A stretch of 64,000 nucleotides of DNA, taken from positions 560,501 through 624,500 of the forward strand of contig NZ_PREZ01000003.1 of the NCBI RefSeq assembly GCF_002926065.1, given 5' to 3'. Shown piece after piece: positions 43,667 to 53,743 of this stretch. The notes beneath the pieces are model-generated. The model saw only the letters and a list, made by a program, of their open reading frames with translations, ran no database searches and was not told where the DNA came from. The stretch comes from Jeotgalibacillus proteolyticus (GTDB taxonomy: Bacteria > Bacillota > Bacilli > Bacillales > Jeotgalibacillaceae). Within the stretch, counting starts at the first letter, position 1; every line of letters begins with the position of its first letter. Both the position numbers and the translations under genes were made by a program.

Positions 43667-43698
43667 AAGACTCAACCCTAAAATAGGATTGAGTCTTT
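43667..43698 (-). terminator. Terminator of glmS
   Basis: AGACTCAACCCTA and TAGGATTGAGTCT pair with one mismatch around AAA; on the minus strand it is followed by TTTTTTTG. Confidence 0.85.
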
Positions 43699-43712
43699 CT
43701 TTACATTTATAC

Positions 43713-45515
43713 TTACTCCACCGTCACACTCTTCGCAAGGTTACGTGGCTTATCAACATCACAGTCTCTGTGAAGGGCTGCGTAATAAGCGATTAGCTGA
43801 GTAGGTACGACAGATACAAGCGGGCTTAGAAGCTCGTGTACGTGAGGGATCACGTAGCTGTCGCCTTCTTCTTCAAGGCCTTTCATTGCGATCGTGCAAG
43901 TGTGTGCGCCGCGGGCTGCTACTTCTTTTACGTTTCCGCGGATGCTTAGGTTTACGTTTTCCTGTGTTGTAACAGCGAAGACAGGTGTACCTTCTTCGAT
44001 TAGCGCGATGGTACCGTGCTTAAGCTCTCCGCCGGCGAAGCCTTCTGCCTGGATGTAAGAGATTTCTTTAAGCTTTAGTGCTGCTTCCTGTACAACATGG
44101 TAATCCATTGAACGGCCGATGAAGAATGCATTGCGTGTCACACTTAGGAAGTCACGTGCGATCTGCTCGAATGCTTCTTTATCATCAGTTAGAGCTTCCA
44201 TTGCTGTTGCAACGATTCCAAGCTCCTGGATCAGGTCAAATTTCATTTCAAAGCCTTTTGCTTTTCCTGCTACTTCAGCAAGGATAGACAGCACAGCGAT
44301 TTGAGCTGTATAGGCTTTTGTTGATGCTACAGCAATTTCAGGTCCTGCATGCAATAGCAAAGTATGGCTTGCTTCACGTGACAGGGTTGAACCTGCTACG
44401 TTAGTTAGGGTTAACGTTGGGTGTCCAAGCTCTTTCACGCGTACGAGTACGGCGCGGCTGTCCGCTGTTTCACCACTTTGAGAGATAAAGATGAATAATG
44501 GTTTTTCAGACAGAAGCGGTGTGTTGTAGACGAATTCACTCGCTACATGCACTTCTGTTGGGATTTTAGCTGTTTTCTCAAGGAATTCTTTTCCTACTAG
44601 TCCTGCATGATAGCTTGTTCCGCAGGCTACGATGTAAATGCGGTCTGCAGCGTTTACTGCATCAAGCACACCTTGTTCGATTGACAGCTCACCAGCATCA
44701 TTTTGGTACGCCTGGATGATTTTACGCATAACAAGCGGCTGCTCATCGATTTCTTTTAGCATATAGTGAGGATATGTTCCTTTTTCAATGTCGCTTGCAT
44801 CAAGCTCAGCTGTGTATGGTGCACGAGTCATTGTTTCGCCGTCAAGGTTTTTAATGATAACCTCATCCTGCTTAACAATAACCATTTCTTTGTCCATCAG
44901 CTCAACATACTGATCCGTTACCTGAAGCATTGCCATTGCATCAGATGCAACAACGTTAAAGTCTTCTCCAAGTCCTACAAGCAGTGGGCTTTTATTTTTT
45001 GCAACAAAGATTGTGTCGTTTTGCTCGTTATCTAAAAGTGCAATCGCATAAGAGCCTTTAAGCTCTTTTAATGCTTTTTGGAATGCTTCTTCAGTTGATA
45101 GACCCTGGTTTACAAAGGTCTCGATTAGTTGAACAATGACTTCAGTGTCTGTTTCGCTTTTAAGCTCAACAGAAGCAAGGTGTTCACGCTTAAGCTGGGA
45201 GTAGTTTTCGATTACTCCGTTGTGTACAAGGGTGAAACGCTCCGTTGTGCTTTGATGCGGGTGAGCATTTACGTGGCTTGGTGCACCATGCGTTGCCCAG
45301 CGCGTGTGGCCAATTCCGGTTGTGCCTTCCACGCTTGAGTCGACGACTGAACGAAGATCTGCGATACGGCCTTTTTCTTTAAATACAGCGACGCCTTTTT
45401 CGTTTTTCACAGCAATACCTGCTGAGTCGTAGCCGCGGTATTCAAGTTTTTCAAGACCTTTAAGCAAAATTTCCTTCGAGTCATTTAATCCAATATATCC
45501 TACAATTCCACACAT
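43713..45515 (-). CDS. glmS: Glutamine-fructose-6-phosphate aminotransferase GlmS
   Basis: This 600-residue enzyme makes glucosamine-6-phosphate from fructose-6-phosphate and glutamine, the first step to UDP-GlcNAc and peptidoglycan. Cys2 (MCGIVGYIG) is the glutaminase nucleophile; two SIS isomerase domains follow from residue ~280 ([20 protein letters not shown]) and the C-terminal LAKSVTVE is the usual tail. AGGAGG precedes the ATG. The glmS ribozyme upstream gives self-cleavage of the mRNA when the product accumulates. Confidence 0.98.
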   Translation of the reverse strand: MCGIVGYIGLNDSKEILLKGLEKLEYRGYDSAGIAVKNEKGVAVFKEKGRIADLRSVVDSSVEGTTGIGHTRWATHGAPSHVNAHPHQSTTERFTLVHNGVIENYSQLKREHLASVELKSETDTEVIVQLIETFVNQGLSTEEAFQKALKELKGSYAIALLDNEQNDTIFVAKNKSPLLVGLGEDFNVVASDAMAMLQVTDQYVELMDKEMVIVKQDEVIIKNLDGETMTRAPYTAELDASDIEKGTYPHYMLKEIDEQPLVMRKIIQAYQNDAGELSIEQGVLDAVNAADRIYIVACGTSYHAGLVGKEFLEKTAKIPTEVHVASEFVYNTPLLSEKPLFIFISQSGETADSRAVLVRVKELGHPTLTLTNVAGSTLSREASHTLLLHAGPEIAVASTKAYTAQIAVLSILAEVAGKAKGFEMKFDLIQELGIVATAMEALTDDKEAFEQIARDFLSVTRNAFFIGRSMDYHVVQEAALKLKEISYIQAEGFAGGELKHGTIALIEEGTPVFAVTTQENVNLSIRGNVKEVAARGAHTCTIAMKGLEEEGDSYVIPHVHELLSPLVSVVPTQLIAYYAALHRDCDVDKPRNLAKSVTVE

Positions 45516-45534
45516 AATTCTTTTCCTCCTGTTG

Positions 45535-45583
45535 GATAAAGGAGGTCCAGAGGTCGTCAGGGGACGACTTGGCCCCCTTTATC
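45535..45583 (-). other. Strong hairpin between the glmS ribozyme and glmS
   Basis: GATAAAGG at one end pairs with CCTTTATC, and GTCGTC with GACGAC, giving a ~20-bp imperfect stem with a 4-base loop. There is no T run, so it is not a classical terminator. It sits 20 bases before the glmS start, where it could stabilise or block the mRNA end after cleavage. Confidence 0.6.
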
Positions 45584-45604
45584 TCTCAATTAGTTATTTT
45601 TTTG

Positions 45605-45762
45605 GTGCTGCATTCCCGCTCCTTTTGTCCATAAAGTCACCTTTATGATTTAAAGACCGGGCATACGACTGTGCAGCTTTTCAGTCGGGAGGCATCCGCC
45701 GAAAACTCGATGCTCCTCCTCCTCGTCAACTGCCTCTTTCGCTCGTGAGACAGTCCTGGCGC
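45605..45762 (-). ncRNA. glmS glucosamine-6-phosphate ribozyme
   Basis: Reading the minus strand, the RNA starts GCGCCAGGACTG just after the predicted cleavage point, contains AGTTGACGAGG, ATCGAGTTTTCGGCGGATGC and CTCCCGACTG, and ends with the P3-P4 region AAAGGTGACTTTATG. These blocks equal the conserved core of the B. subtilis glmS ribozyme. It lies about 90 bases before the glmS start. The 3' boundary is approximate. Confidence 0.95.
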
Positions 45763-45830
45763 TTTTTATTGCTTTGTAACCTCACGCTCCACCTTTCTAT
45801 AATTAGCTAAAGCCTTTTTGTATATACCCC

Positions 45831-45841
45831 ATTATAGCAGG
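45831..45841 (-). promoter_or_regulatory. Extended -10 promoter for glmS
   Basis: On the minus strand TGCTATAAT forms an extended -10; the -35 is poor. It is ~70 bases before the ribozyme cleavage site. A further TTGACG/TATGAT pair lies upstream (45857-45885). Confidence 0.5.
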
Positions 45842-45965
45842 TTTACACATACTCCATCATACTCGATTGGGAATATTTTCGTCAATGCTAATACCAAATT
45901 AGGCACAAAAAGGATGATAACACATAAAATTATGACAATGGTTACAGCGGGATAACAATTTAAAA

Positions 45966-45990
45966 CGGCACCGCAGCTTTGCGGTGCCGG
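45966..45990 (-). terminator. Terminator of glmM
   Basis: CGGCACCGCA and TGCGGTGCCG form a perfect stem with a short loop; on the minus strand it is followed by TTTTAAATT. Confidence 0.8.
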
Positions 45991-45999
45991 ATGTTATTT

Positions 46000-47349
46000 C
46001 TATGCTTTAATTCCCATTTCCTCTTCAACAACCTCTGCAATGCGGCTAACGTAAGCTTCGCATTGCTCAGCTGTTTGTGCTTCTGCCATGACGCGTACTA
46101 GCGGCTCTGTTCCGGAAGGGCGAACGAGGATCCGGCCGTTGCCGTTCATTTCGCTTTCCACATCCTGAATGACTGCCTTCACACGTTCATTTTCTGTTAC
46201 GCCGTGTTTATCGCTCACACGGATATTAACAAGCTTTTGAGGGAAGATTTCCATTTCGCCTGCAAGCTCAGAAAGCTTTTTGCCAGTGAGCTTCATGATA
46301 TTTACCAGCTGAAGACCCGATAACAAACCGTCTCCTGTGGTGTTGTAATCAAGGAAGATAATATGGCCTGACTGCTCGCCGCCCAGCGTGTAGTTTCCTT
46401 TTTTCATTTCTTCTACCACATACCGGTCGCCGACAGCGGTTTGAATGCTTGTAATGCCTTCTGCTTCAAGTCCTTTATAAAAGCCAAGATTACTCATGAT
46501 GGTTGATACGAGCGTGTTTTGCTTCAGGCGAGCCTCTGATTTCAGATGCTTGGCACAGATGAACATAATCTGATCGCCATCAACGATTGTTCCGTTTTCA
46601 TCAACTGCGATGATCCGGTCCCCGTCTCCGTCAAATGCAAGACCTACGTCTGCACCTTTCTCCTTAACAAATGCTGCAAGAGCTTCCGGGTGAGTAGAGC
46701 CTACACCCTCATTGATATTCAAACCGTTTGGCGAAGCACCCATTGTAGAGAGGTCTGCATCCAAATCGGCAAATAAATGAGTTGCAAGTGTAGAGGTTGC
46801 TCCGTGTGCGCAGTCTAGTGCGACATGCAGGCCTGAGAAATCTTCATCCGCTGTTTGCTTCAGGTACTGAAGATATTTCTGTCCGCCTTCAAAGTAATCC
46901 GTCACAATCCCAAGATCGCCGCCTACAGGACGTGGTGTTTCGTCTGTTTCTGCATCGATCAGCGCTTCAATTTCATTTTCCTGCTCATCTGTCAGCTTAA
47001 AGCCATCCGGACCAAAGAACTTAATGCCGTTATCAGGCACCGGATTGTGGGAAGCTGAGATCATAACGCCAGCCTGTGCTCCCATAGCTTTTGTTAAAAA
47101 TGCCACTCCAGGTGTTGAAATTACGCCAAGGCGCATTACTTCTGCTCCAATAGAAAGAAGACCTGCTACAAGGGCTCCTTCAAGCATATGTCCTGAAATT
47201 CTTGTATCACGGCCGATTAATACCTTTGGCCTTGTGGTTTCTTTTGTCAGCACGTAGCCTCCAAAGCGTCCAAGCTTGAAAGCCAGTTCAGGCGTAAGCT
47301 CTGCATTCGCTACGCCACGAACGCCGTCTGTTCCAAAATATTTACCCAT
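46000..47349 (-). CDS. glmM: Phosphoglucosamine mutase GlmM
   Basis: This 449-residue enzyme interconverts glucosamine-6-phosphate and glucosamine-1-phosphate. The phosphoserine loop is [12 protein letters not shown] (Ser100), the metal loop DGDGDRI follows near residue 240, and the sugar loop GGEQSGH and phosphate loop [10 protein letters not shown] are present. The ATG at 47349 is chosen because GAAGGAG and GAAGGA precede it. It is downstream of cdaA-cdaR, as in most Bacillus genomes. Confidence 0.97.
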   Translation of the reverse strand: MGKYFGTDGVRGVANAELTPELAFKLGRFGGYVLTKETTRPKVLIGRDTRISGHMLEGALVAGLLSIGAEVMRLGVISTPGVAFLTKAMGAQAGVMISASHNPVPDNGIKFFGPDGFKLTDEQENEIEALIDAETDETPRPVGGDLGIVTDYFEGGQKYLQYLKQTADEDFSGLHVALDCAHGATSTLATHLFADLDADLSTMGASPNGLNINEGVGSTHPEALAAFVKEKGADVGLAFDGDGDRIIAVDENGTIVDGDQIMFICAKHLKSEARLKQNTLVSTIMSNLGFYKGLEAEGITSIQTAVGDRYVVEEMKKGNYTLGGEQSGHIIFLDYNTTGDGLLSGLQLVNIMKLTGKKLSELAGEMEIFPQKLVNIRVSDKHGVTENERVKAVIQDVESEMNGNGRILVRPSGTEPLVRVMAEAQTAEQCEAYVSRIAEVVEEEMGIKA

Positions 47350-47401
47350 TTCCTTCATCGCTCCTTCTTATCTGTACACTATTCCTAAACCTTGTTTTTT
47401 C

Positions 47402-48763
47402 TTATGCTTCGGCCAGCTGAATGGTGACGCTTGCCTGAGACAATATATACGTCACTTCAGGCGGTCCATCTATTTGAACTTCAAGCTCATGTTCACCTTC
47501 ATCAAGATTATCAGCTTCTACATAAAGGGAGATGTCTTCTTCTGAAATGTTTTCAACATCTTCCGGTTCTCCTGTTATTCGCAAGCTTAGCTCCCCGCCG
47601 GGCGGATTTTGAAAGGCTGCCCGCAGATCATCGCCTGTTCCTCTAATTTCAACAGGAAGAGCCGACAACGTCAGCTCCTGATCGGTATCTGTATTTTGTT
47701 CTTCATTTTCTGCTTGATCTGTTGGTTCTGCATTCTCTTCTTCCTCTTCATCCGGGGCTTGTGATTCCGGCTCCTCAACATCCTCCTGAGGATTAGCCGG
47801 TTCAGCTGAAGCTTCCTCGGTCTCTTCAAATGTCACAACTGCTGATACGGATGACTGCGAAAGCTCCTCGACCCCATCAGGAAGCGGAATTGGCACTTCA
47901 ATCCTAGACCCGCTCTGGGTTACACCGGTTAAATCAAACGGTACTTCAATTTCACTGATCGCATCAATTGCGTCCTGTTGCCCGTAAACAGTTACAGTGT
48001 CACTTGCTAATGCCAGGTTCTCAACCACAAGTCCGTCCTCAAGTGTCCCGGTCTGGACCGGTACGAGTGAAACTTCCTTACTTGGCTGAAGAACACTGAT
48101 GGATACATCCACTGTGGCGGGCTCAACTGAGACAGGAAGCTTGTCAAGGTCCCCATTGAGAACCTGTACAGACCCCTGAACCGTTTCTTCAGACTCAATC
48201 TCACTATCAAGGTTTACAAATACCCGTACGTGACGGATAGACTCGACAATCCCTTTTGCTCCTGTCACCGTTACAGTTTCAGGGTTTACCGTCAGTTCAT
48301 CCAGCTCATAGCCGGCAGGGATAATATCGCTATTATATTCAGCATCAACGGAAAATTCTTCGGTTACGCGCTCATCTATGGTAACATTCGCGACCGGTTC
48401 AGACAATGTTACCCGGAGCTGAGGTGAAAACCCCTCATGCTGAATCGGTACTTCATGTGTGCCGATCTCAAGATCGCTCATATTAAGAAACACTCTGAAA
48501 TCTCTGAGCGCATTGGTCGTTTGAACGATCTGAGTCGGGCCTTCTATCGTAATATTAACGGTGCTTGGCACTCCTGATACCACAAGCGATTCCTCATCAT
48601 ACATCGTATCAACAGGAACATTTTCAATCGTTTCCGCTGAGTTTTGCGGACTCGATGTATTTGTCGGCTGATCATCAGGACTGTTGACAGTCGCAAACAT
48701 AAGCGAAGCCATTAACAGGGCAAAACCTCTTAAAAACCAGCGGCTTTCCAGAAATTTATCCAT
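47402..48763 (-). CDS. cdaR: CdaA regulator CdaR (YbbR-domain protein)
   Basis: This ~453-residue membrane-anchored protein has one N-terminal helix (WFLRGFALLMASLMFATV) followed by four YbbR repeats (e.g. VDTMYDEESLVVSGVPSTVN and EVSLVPVQTGTLEDGL). An acidic, Glu/Asp/Pro-rich linker (EEVEEPESQAPDEEEEENAE) precedes the last domain and is longer than in B. subtilis. CdaR regulates CdaA activity in the membrane. The start at 48763 is the ATG with GGAGGGG upstream and overlaps the cdaA end by 8 bases. Confidence 0.93.
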   Translation of the reverse strand: MDKFLESRWFLRGFALLMASLMFATVNSPDDQPTNTSSPQNSAETIENVPVDTMYDEESLVVSGVPSTVNITIEGPTQIVQTTNALRDFRVFLNMSDLEIGTHEVPIQHEGFSPQLRVTLSEPVANVTIDERVTEEFSVDAEYNSDIIPAGYELDELTVNPETVTVTGAKGIVESIRHVRVFVNLDSEIESEETVQGSVQVLNGDLDKLPVSVEPATVDVSISVLQPSKEVSLVPVQTGTLEDGLVVENLALASDTVTVYGQQDAIDAISEIEVPFDLTGVTQSGSRIEVPIPLPDGVEELSQSSVSAVVTFEETEEASAEPANPQEDVEEPESQAPDEEEEENAEPTDQAENEEQNTDTDQELTLSALPVEIRGTGDDLRAAFQNPPGGELSLRITGEPEDVENISEEDISLYVEADNLDEGEHELEVQIDGPPEVTYILSQASVTIQLAEA

Positions 48764-49595
48764 TGTTCTTTTTACCCCTCCAATTCCATCGCGTCGAGGC
48801 AGCAGATGTTTCATTTTCGCCAAACCATTCGCGGCGAAGAAGCTTACTGAATTCCTCTAGCTCCAGGTTGCGCTGAAGCTCGCCGTTTGCTGTGAAGGAA
48901 ACTCCGCCTGTTTCCTCAGAAACGACGACAGTAATACTGTCTGTTACTTCACTTACGCCAAGCGCTGCACGGTGCCTTGTCCCAAGTTCCTTTGAAATAA
49001 AGGGACTTTCCGATAATGGAAGATAACAGGCAGCCGCTGCAATCCGGTTCTTTTGAATAATAACTGCCCCATCATGCAATGGTGTGTTTGGAATAAATAA
49101 ATTAATTAACAGCTCTGATGTCAGGTGGGAATCCATTTGAATCCCGGTTTCAATATAATCACCCATACCGGTTTCTTTTTCAAAGGTAATCAAAGCGCCG
49201 ATTCGTCGTTTAGCCATATAGCTGACTGATTTTGTGACAGCCTCCACTAAACGGTCGCGCTCTTCGTTTTCCTGCAGGTTTCCACGGGCAAACAGCTTGC
49301 CCCGCCCCAATTGTTCAAGTGCACGTCGCAATTCAGGCTGAAAAATAATAATAACGGCCAGAACCCCCCAGAGCATTACCTGCTCCATCATCCAGCCTAA
49401 CGTATTAAAACCAAGGAGTTCACTGAGCCCCCGAACGATGACAATAACAAAAATTCCCTTTAAGAGCTGCACAGCCTTCGTCCCGCGAATCACAGTGATC
49501 AATTTGTATATCACGTACCAGACGAGTAAAATATCGACTGCGTTGATCACAAGATCCAGCACCGCTAAATCTGTGAATTGATCGGCAAACGGCAT
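48756..49595 (-). CDS. cdaA: Diadenylate cyclase CdaA
   Basis: This 279-residue membrane enzyme makes cyclic di-AMP from two ATP. Three N-terminal helices anchor it; the DAC domain carries DGA (D175-A177 in PLHDGAVII) and RHR (R207-R209 in GTRHRAALG). It is the first gene of the conserved cdaA-cdaR-glmM-glmS block. c-di-AMP controls potassium and cell wall homeostasis. Confidence 0.97.
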   Translation of the reverse strand: MPFADQFTDLAVLDLVINAVDILLVWYVIYKLITVIRGTKAVQLLKGIFVIVIVRGLSELLGFNTLGWMMEQVMLWGVLAVIIIFQPELRRALEQLGRGKLFARGNLQENEERDRLVEAVTKSVSYMAKRRIGALITFEKETGMGDYIETGIQMDSHLTSELLINLFIPNTPLHDGAVIIQKNRIAAAACYLPLSESPFISKELGTRHRAALGVSEVTDSITVVVSEETGGVSFTANGELQRNLELEEFSKLLRREWFGENETSAASTRWNWRGKKNNG

Positions 49596-49748
49596 ATGAC
49601 TTCCTCCACTAATGTATTTACACCCCGTCTTAAAGGGGGATTCTATTTATTTTCTTTAAACCACATCATTATAACATACCTTATCATGCATTTCCGCTAA
49701 CTTCATTATTCAGCTTAATCGATTAAATGTGCAGCCTGATAAATTAAA

Positions 49749-49916
49749 AAGGGGTTGAGACAAATGTATGTCTCAACCCCCTTTATCCGGTTTACTGCGC
49801 TTCAGGCGGATGCTTTCCGCGGGGCGGGGCCCTTCGCTAACTTGCTTACGCAAGTGGATCTCAAGCTCCCGCTTATCCCGCAGGAGTCGTCACCTTCCAC
49901 TCCGTTCACCTCACGT
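49749..49916 (+). repeat. Intergenic palindromic repeat, copy D
   Basis: It starts with the hairpin GGGTTGAGACA/TGTCTCAACCC, then CGGTTTACTGCGCTTCAGGC, GCTTTCCGCGGGGCGGGG, AACTTGCTTACGCAAG and TGGATCTCAAGCTCCCGC, and ends ACTCCGTTCACCTCACG. It lies between the cdaA start and the rsiW end; copies of this element in the window are nearly all at gene ends. Confidence 0.9.
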
Positions 49917-49991
49917 TTTCTAAACGAATAATCATGAAATGTAGCCTTTTTTAGTTCACGTCATGTACAAAACTCTTTTCATTACTTACTA

Positions 49992-50633
49992 TTATGGGGT
50001 TTCATCACTCTGGAAAAAGGCTCCCAGATCCTGAAACGCTTTTTTAATATTGTACCAGAGCCATTCAAATGCCTGGTCAATTTCTTCTATTTCTCCTGTA
50101 ACAGAGCCTGCTCCTGCAAGATAGCTGTCTCCGTTAATCACGGTCACCTTTCCATTTACCTCTCCTTCAACCCGGAGATCTCCATTTCTTACGATGACAT
50201 CGCCTTCAATTACCTCACCCTGCGGCACGACAACGGTTTTGTCTTCTACAATAACGGTTCCTTCATTTGTAAACGAAAACTCATCCGTACTGCTCCAGGT
50301 CGTTAAAAGGCTTACGCCCATTAACACCAAAAATATTGCCGCTGCTGCAAAAAATGGGTTGTTTTGAAGCCAGCGCTCAACCCCCGCCTTTTTCCTTTTT
50401 TCATTAGGCAGGCTGTTCATGACCTTTTGAGTAAAATTCTCAGGCGCCTGGATATGAGAAGAGCTTTGTACATACGCAATCGTGCGGTTTAATTCCTGAA
50501 AATGAGTTCTGCATGCCTCACAGGCTTGAAGATGCGTCTTTAATTTCTTTTCATCTTCAGCAGATAGCTCTTCATCTAAATATTCATGCATCAAGTGCAC
50601 CATTTCCTCAGGACAAGTGGTCACAAAACTCAC
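49992..50633 (-). CDS. rsiW: Anti-sigma-W factor RsiW
   Basis: This 213-residue membrane protein holds SigW inactive until cleaved by site-1 and site-2 proteases. The cytoplasmic zinc anti-sigma domain has H34, C38, C41 (HLQACEAC). One helix (FFAAAAIFLVLMGVSLL) and an extracytoplasmic beta-rich part with polymer-forming repeats follow. It starts 6 bases after the sigW stop. Confidence 0.93.
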   Translation of the reverse strand: MSFVTTCPEEMVHLMHEYLDEELSAEDEKKLKTHLQACEACRTHFQELNRTIAYVQSSSHIQAPENFTQKVMNSLPNEKRKKAGVERWLQNNPFFAAAAIFLVLMGVSLLTTWSSTDEFSFTNEGTVIVEDKTVVVPQGEVIEGDVIVRNGDLRVEGEVNGKVTVINGDSYLAGAGSVTGEIEEIDQAFEWLWYNIKKAFQDLGAFFQSDETP

Positions 50634-50638
50634 CCTCT

Positions 50639-51202
50639 CTACAATGTTCTTAATTGTTTTCGCAGTGCTTCACGCCCGCGGTGGATTCTCGTCTTGACCG
50701 TGCCAAGCGGTAAATCCAGTATCTCGCTGATTTCTTTTAGCGAGAGCTCTTCAATATATTTTAATACGATAACAGAACGATATTTATCGGGTAGTAATGA
50801 AATTTCTTTTTGAATTGATTCCTGTATCTCCATCGACTCCACTTCTTCCTCAGGCAGACGGCCGTCCGCCTGAATCTGGGAGTACATCGTCAACCCCTCC
50901 GTACCAGATACTTCAGCGTCCAAATAATAATCAGGCTTTTTCTTTCGTATACGGTCGATGCAGAGATTTGTTGCAATCCGATAAAGCCAGGTTGAAAATT
51001 TTCGGTCTACATCAAATTTATGAATATTGGTATACGCGCGTAGAAATGCCTCCTGCGCCATATCCTCTGCTTCGTGCCGATTGCCGAGCATTCGGTAGCA
51101 TACATGGAATACTCTGTCTTTATACAATTCCACGATCTCGCCAAACGCCTGTTGATCACCTTTGAGCACTTGTTTAATTCTCTTTTTCACGATCAATTCC
51201 AT
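50639..51202 (-). CDS. sigW: ECF sigma factor SigW
   Basis: This 187-residue sigma factor, the same length as B. subtilis SigW, has region 2 at YRMLGNRHEAEDMAQEAFLR and FSTWLYRIATNLCIDRIRKK, and region 4 at ELSLKEISEILDLPLGTVKT. The ATG at 51202 has GGAGG 6-7 bases upstream. A SigW-type promoter (TGAAAC, N17, CGTA) lies directly upstream, so it is autoregulated. SigW is the regulator of envelope and antibiotic stress. Confidence 0.96.
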   Translation of the reverse strand: MELIVKKRIKQVLKGDQQAFGEIVELYKDRVFHVCYRMLGNRHEAEDMAQEAFLRAYTNIHKFDVDRKFSTWLYRIATNLCIDRIRKKKPDYYLDAEVSGTEGLTMYSQIQADGRLPEEEVESMEIQESIQKEISLLPDKYRSVIVLKYIEELSLKEISEILDLPLGTVKTRIHRGREALRKQLRTL

Positions 51203-51237
51203 TTCAGTACCTCCGCTCCATGCGGCTCTCCCCTGTT

Positions 51238-51264
51238 TACGTACAAGATGCGTAAAAGGTTTCA
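51238..51264 (-). promoter_or_regulatory. SigW autoregulatory promoter
   Basis: On the minus strand TGAAAC is followed by CGTA after 17 bases, the SigW promoter pattern, 36 bases before the sigW start. Confidence 0.85.
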
Positions 51265-51475
51265 CACATTTTATTTATAATTAATTTTATATGTAGGAAG
51301 TTTTCGACGTATGTGTCGCATAGCATTTACTTTGATTATAACGCTACGATAGTAGAGAGTCATCCCAATAATTACAAATAAACAGGATTATTAGAAGGTC
51401 ATTTTGTTAAAGAACCGAATGAAGAAATCTGAACATAATGAAAACGAAGTCTTAAAGGTAGGTATTTTTATTCAC

Positions 51476-51512
51476 AAAAAAAGAGCGGGCGCCTGTTTAA
51501 GCCCGTCTCTCT
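51476..51512 (-). terminator. Terminator of rocF
   Basis: AGAGCGGGC and GCCCGTCTCT pair around a ~10-base loop; on the minus strand it is followed by TTTTTTT. Confidence 0.8.
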
Positions 51513-51529
51513 TCATTATAGCAGAACTA

Positions 51530-52432
51530 TTAAAGCAGTTTCTCGCCAAATAGCGATCCCATTAAAGCGACAGCTACTTTTGCTGTTTTATTTTTTTCGT
51601 CCAGGATTGGATTGACCTCTACAAATTCAGCTGAGGTTAAAAGATCTGCTTCTGCAAGCATCTCCATCGCCAGGTGGCTTTCTCTGTAGCTGATTCCGCC
51701 AATGACAGGCGTTCCAACTCCGGGTGCATCAAGTGGATCCAGACCATCCAAGTCAAGAGACAGATGAACACCATCTGTTCTTCCTTTCAAATAGTCGATT
51801 GACTCTTCGATTACCTTCGTCATGCCCATGCGATCAATCTCATGCATTGTATAGACACGAATGCCTCTTTCCTTAATTAGTTCACGCTCTCCTTCATCTA
51901 AAGAACGAGCACCAATGATCACAATATTTTCAGGTTTTACTTTAGGAGTGTAATCCAGGATATTTACAAGATCCGGATGACCAATTCCAAGGCTGACAGC
52001 AAGCGGCATCCCATGGATATTTCCCGAAGGAGAGGTTTCGCCTGTATTTAAATCTCCGTGAGCGTCATACCAGATCACACCGAGATTTTCATAGCGCTTG
52101 CTGATCCCTGCAAGAGAACCAATCGCGATACTATGATCTCCGCCAAGAATCAAAGGGAAATCCCCTTTTTCTTTTACGGATCGGACGGTTGTTGCAAGCT
52201 CCGTGCTCCCTTTAACCACTGCATCTAGATTCCGTAAGTTCGTATCAGCTGTATGCTCGCGTTCCGGCTGATCAATTCGGATATCCCCAAGATCTTCTAC
52301 TGTATGACCAAGCTGCTCTAAGCGTTCGATCACACCGGCATACCGGATCGCACTCGGCCCCATATCGACACCCCGTCTCATTTGCCCAAGGTCCATCGGC
52401 ACCCCAACGAGTGCAATATTTTTCTTTTTCAT
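51530..52432 (-). CDS. rocF: Arginase
   Basis: This 300-residue manganese enzyme splits arginine to ornithine and urea. The two-metal site residues are seen in GGDHS (97-101), DAHGD (123-127) and SLDLDGLDP (D227, D229). An N-terminal [19 protein letters not shown] is typical of Bacillus arginases. There is no adjacent rocD or rocE, and no RocR/SigL (-24/-12) promoter was seen; a SigA-like promoter is at 52481. Confidence 0.96.
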   Translation of the reverse strand: MKKKNIALVGVPMDLGQMRRGVDMGPSAIRYAGVIERLEQLGHTVEDLGDIRIDQPEREHTADTNLRNLDAVVKGSTELATTVRSVKEKGDFPLILGGDHSIAIGSLAGISKRYENLGVIWYDAHGDLNTGETSPSGNIHGMPLAVSLGIGHPDLVNILDYTPKVKPENIVIIGARSLDEGERELIKERGIRVYTMHEIDRMGMTKVIEESIDYLKGRTDGVHLSLDLDGLDPLDAPGVGTPVIGGISYRESHLAMEMLAEADLLTSAEFVEVNPILDEKNKTAKVAVALMGSLFGEKLL

Positions 52433-52480
52433 CCTGGTAATCCCCCTGTCTCGTACTTTTTTATCTCTATCTTCCTTCGT

Positions 52481-52510
52481 ATTGTAACGCTTTCATATCC
52501 AGTGACTCAA
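52481..52510 (-). promoter_or_regulatory. Promoter of rocF
   Basis: On the minus strand TTGAGT and TACAAT are 18 bases apart, about 50 bases before the rocF start. Confidence 0.5.
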
Positions 52511-52679
52511 CCAAGCAAGGTGGTGTATATATATACGAAAAAAATTTCGGGCTTTTGTTATCCTTTCATTAATTTTTGAATACTATGCAAGAGATCGATT
52601 TACCTCAGCATCCATTTCTTTAGTGAAGTAGGACTATTCTCCTGATTTTCGAAATATCAGAATTTTACTTTTATAACGG

Positions 52680-52707
52680 TTGACTATTCATACCTGTATG
52701 GTAGGAT
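52680..52707 (+). promoter_or_regulatory. Promoter of the S-box cysH operon
   Basis: TTGACT and TAGGAT are 16 bases apart, 25 bases upstream of the first aptamer base. Confidence 0.55.
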
Positions 52708-52732
52708 TATTCTCAACAACTTTATAGCTCGC

Positions 52733-52832
52733 TTATCTAGAGCGGCTGAGGGACTGGCCCGTCGATGCCGCGGCAACCTGCCATTGAGCAAGGTGCCAAT
52801 TCCAGCAAAATGAATCCATTTTGGAAGATAAG
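52733..52832 (+). ncRNA. SAM-I (S-box) riboswitch
   Basis: The element reads TTATCTAGAGCGGCTGAGGG, then ACTGGCCCGTCGATGCCGCG, GCAACC, AAGGTGCCAATTCCAGCAA and closes with GGAAGATAAG. All S-box cores are in order and P1 is TTATCT/AGATAA. A terminator follows. SAM binding favours the terminator, so the sulfate assimilation operon is on when SAM is low, as for cysH in B. subtilis. Confidence 0.97.
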
Positions 52833-52850
52833 GTGCAGATCCAAATGATC

Positions 52851-52884
52851 GCGCTTTTTCCTAAATTGGAAAAGGCGTTTTTTG
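52851..52884 (+). terminator. S-box expression-platform terminator
   Basis: GCGCTTTTTCC and GGAAAAGGCG pair around TAAATT, followed by TTTTTT. It lies 125 bases before cysH. Confidence 0.9.
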
Positions 52885-53009
52885 CTTTTTTATGAACCTT
52901 AAATCACGCTTGCAAGTAGTTAAAACGTTTCAAACCAACTAGATGTGCCCTGGAGCCAACCAATTAAACGTGTATTTAATCTTAAATCATTAAAGGAGTG
53001 TCTTTCCTA

Positions 53010-53726
53010 ATGACATATGTAAGCTATGAAGAATGGAACCAGATTTCTGATACATTTCCTGTGAATGAAAGCGATGAATCAAAAGGTGCTTTGTCAGTTC
53101 TTGAGTGGGCTTACAGTACGTATACAGCAGATAAAATTGTTTATGCCTCAAGCTTCGGTGCAGAGGCGATTGTACTGCTTGACCTCATTGCACGCGTAAA
53201 TCCGAGTGCTCACATCGTTTTTCTTGACACAGCCCTACACTTCCCTGAAACCTATGATGTCATTGAAAAAATCAAGGAACGTTTTCCTTCTCTGCAAATT
53301 GAAATGAAAAAAGCTGCTCTTACACTGGATGAACAGCGCGGGGAGCACGGTCCTGCCCTCTGGAAGCGGGATCCAAATATGTGCTGTCATATCCGAAAGG
53401 TCGTTCCGTTGCAGGAGGCTTTGTCAGATAAGACTGCCTGGATTTCCGGGCTTCGAAGAGAGCAATCACCAACACGGGCAGCTACCCAGTTTATCAATAA
53501 AGATGAGAAATTTAAAAATCTTAAAATCTGTCCACTTATCCACTGGACCTGGGATGAGGTATGGGAGCATATCAAAAAGCACGACCTTCCATTTAATAAG
53601 CTTCACAGCCAAGGGTATCCAAGCATCGGCTGTTTCCCATGTACCAGTCCGGTTAGTGAAGACGGTGATTCCCGCGCAGGCCGCTGGAATAACAGCACGA
53701 AAACGGAGTGCGGGCTGCACGCATAG
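53010..53726 (+). CDS. cysH: Phosphoadenylyl/adenylyl-sulfate reductase CysH
   Basis: This 238-residue enzyme reduces APS (or PAPS) to sulfite. The cysteines for the 4Fe-4S cluster are present: C125-C126 (NMCCHIRK), C208 and C211 (GCFPCTSP), and the catalytic ECGLH near the end (C234). The presence of the cluster cysteines suggests use of APS directly. A GTG 12 bases upstream in frame is not favoured, because AAAGGAG lies right before it. It heads a seven-gene operon behind the S-box riboswitch. Confidence 0.96.
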   Translation: MTYVSYEEWNQISDTFPVNESDESKGALSVLEWAYSTYTADKIVYASSFGAEAIVLLDLIARVNPSAHIVFLDTALHFPETYDVIEKIKERFPSLQIEMKKAALTLDEQRGEHGPALWKRDPNMCCHIRKVVPLQEALSDKTAWISGLRREQSPTRAATQFINKDEKFKNLKICPLIHWTWDEVWEHIKKHDLPFNKLHSQGYPSIGCFPCTSPVSEDGDSRAGRWNNSTKTECGLHA

Positions 53727-53743
53727 GAAGGAGGTCTTTTTAG

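Noticed and set aside
52490-52503. TGAAAGCGTTACA near the rocF promoter as a possible cre site
   Set aside because: It is one base short of the spacing required by the cre consensus.
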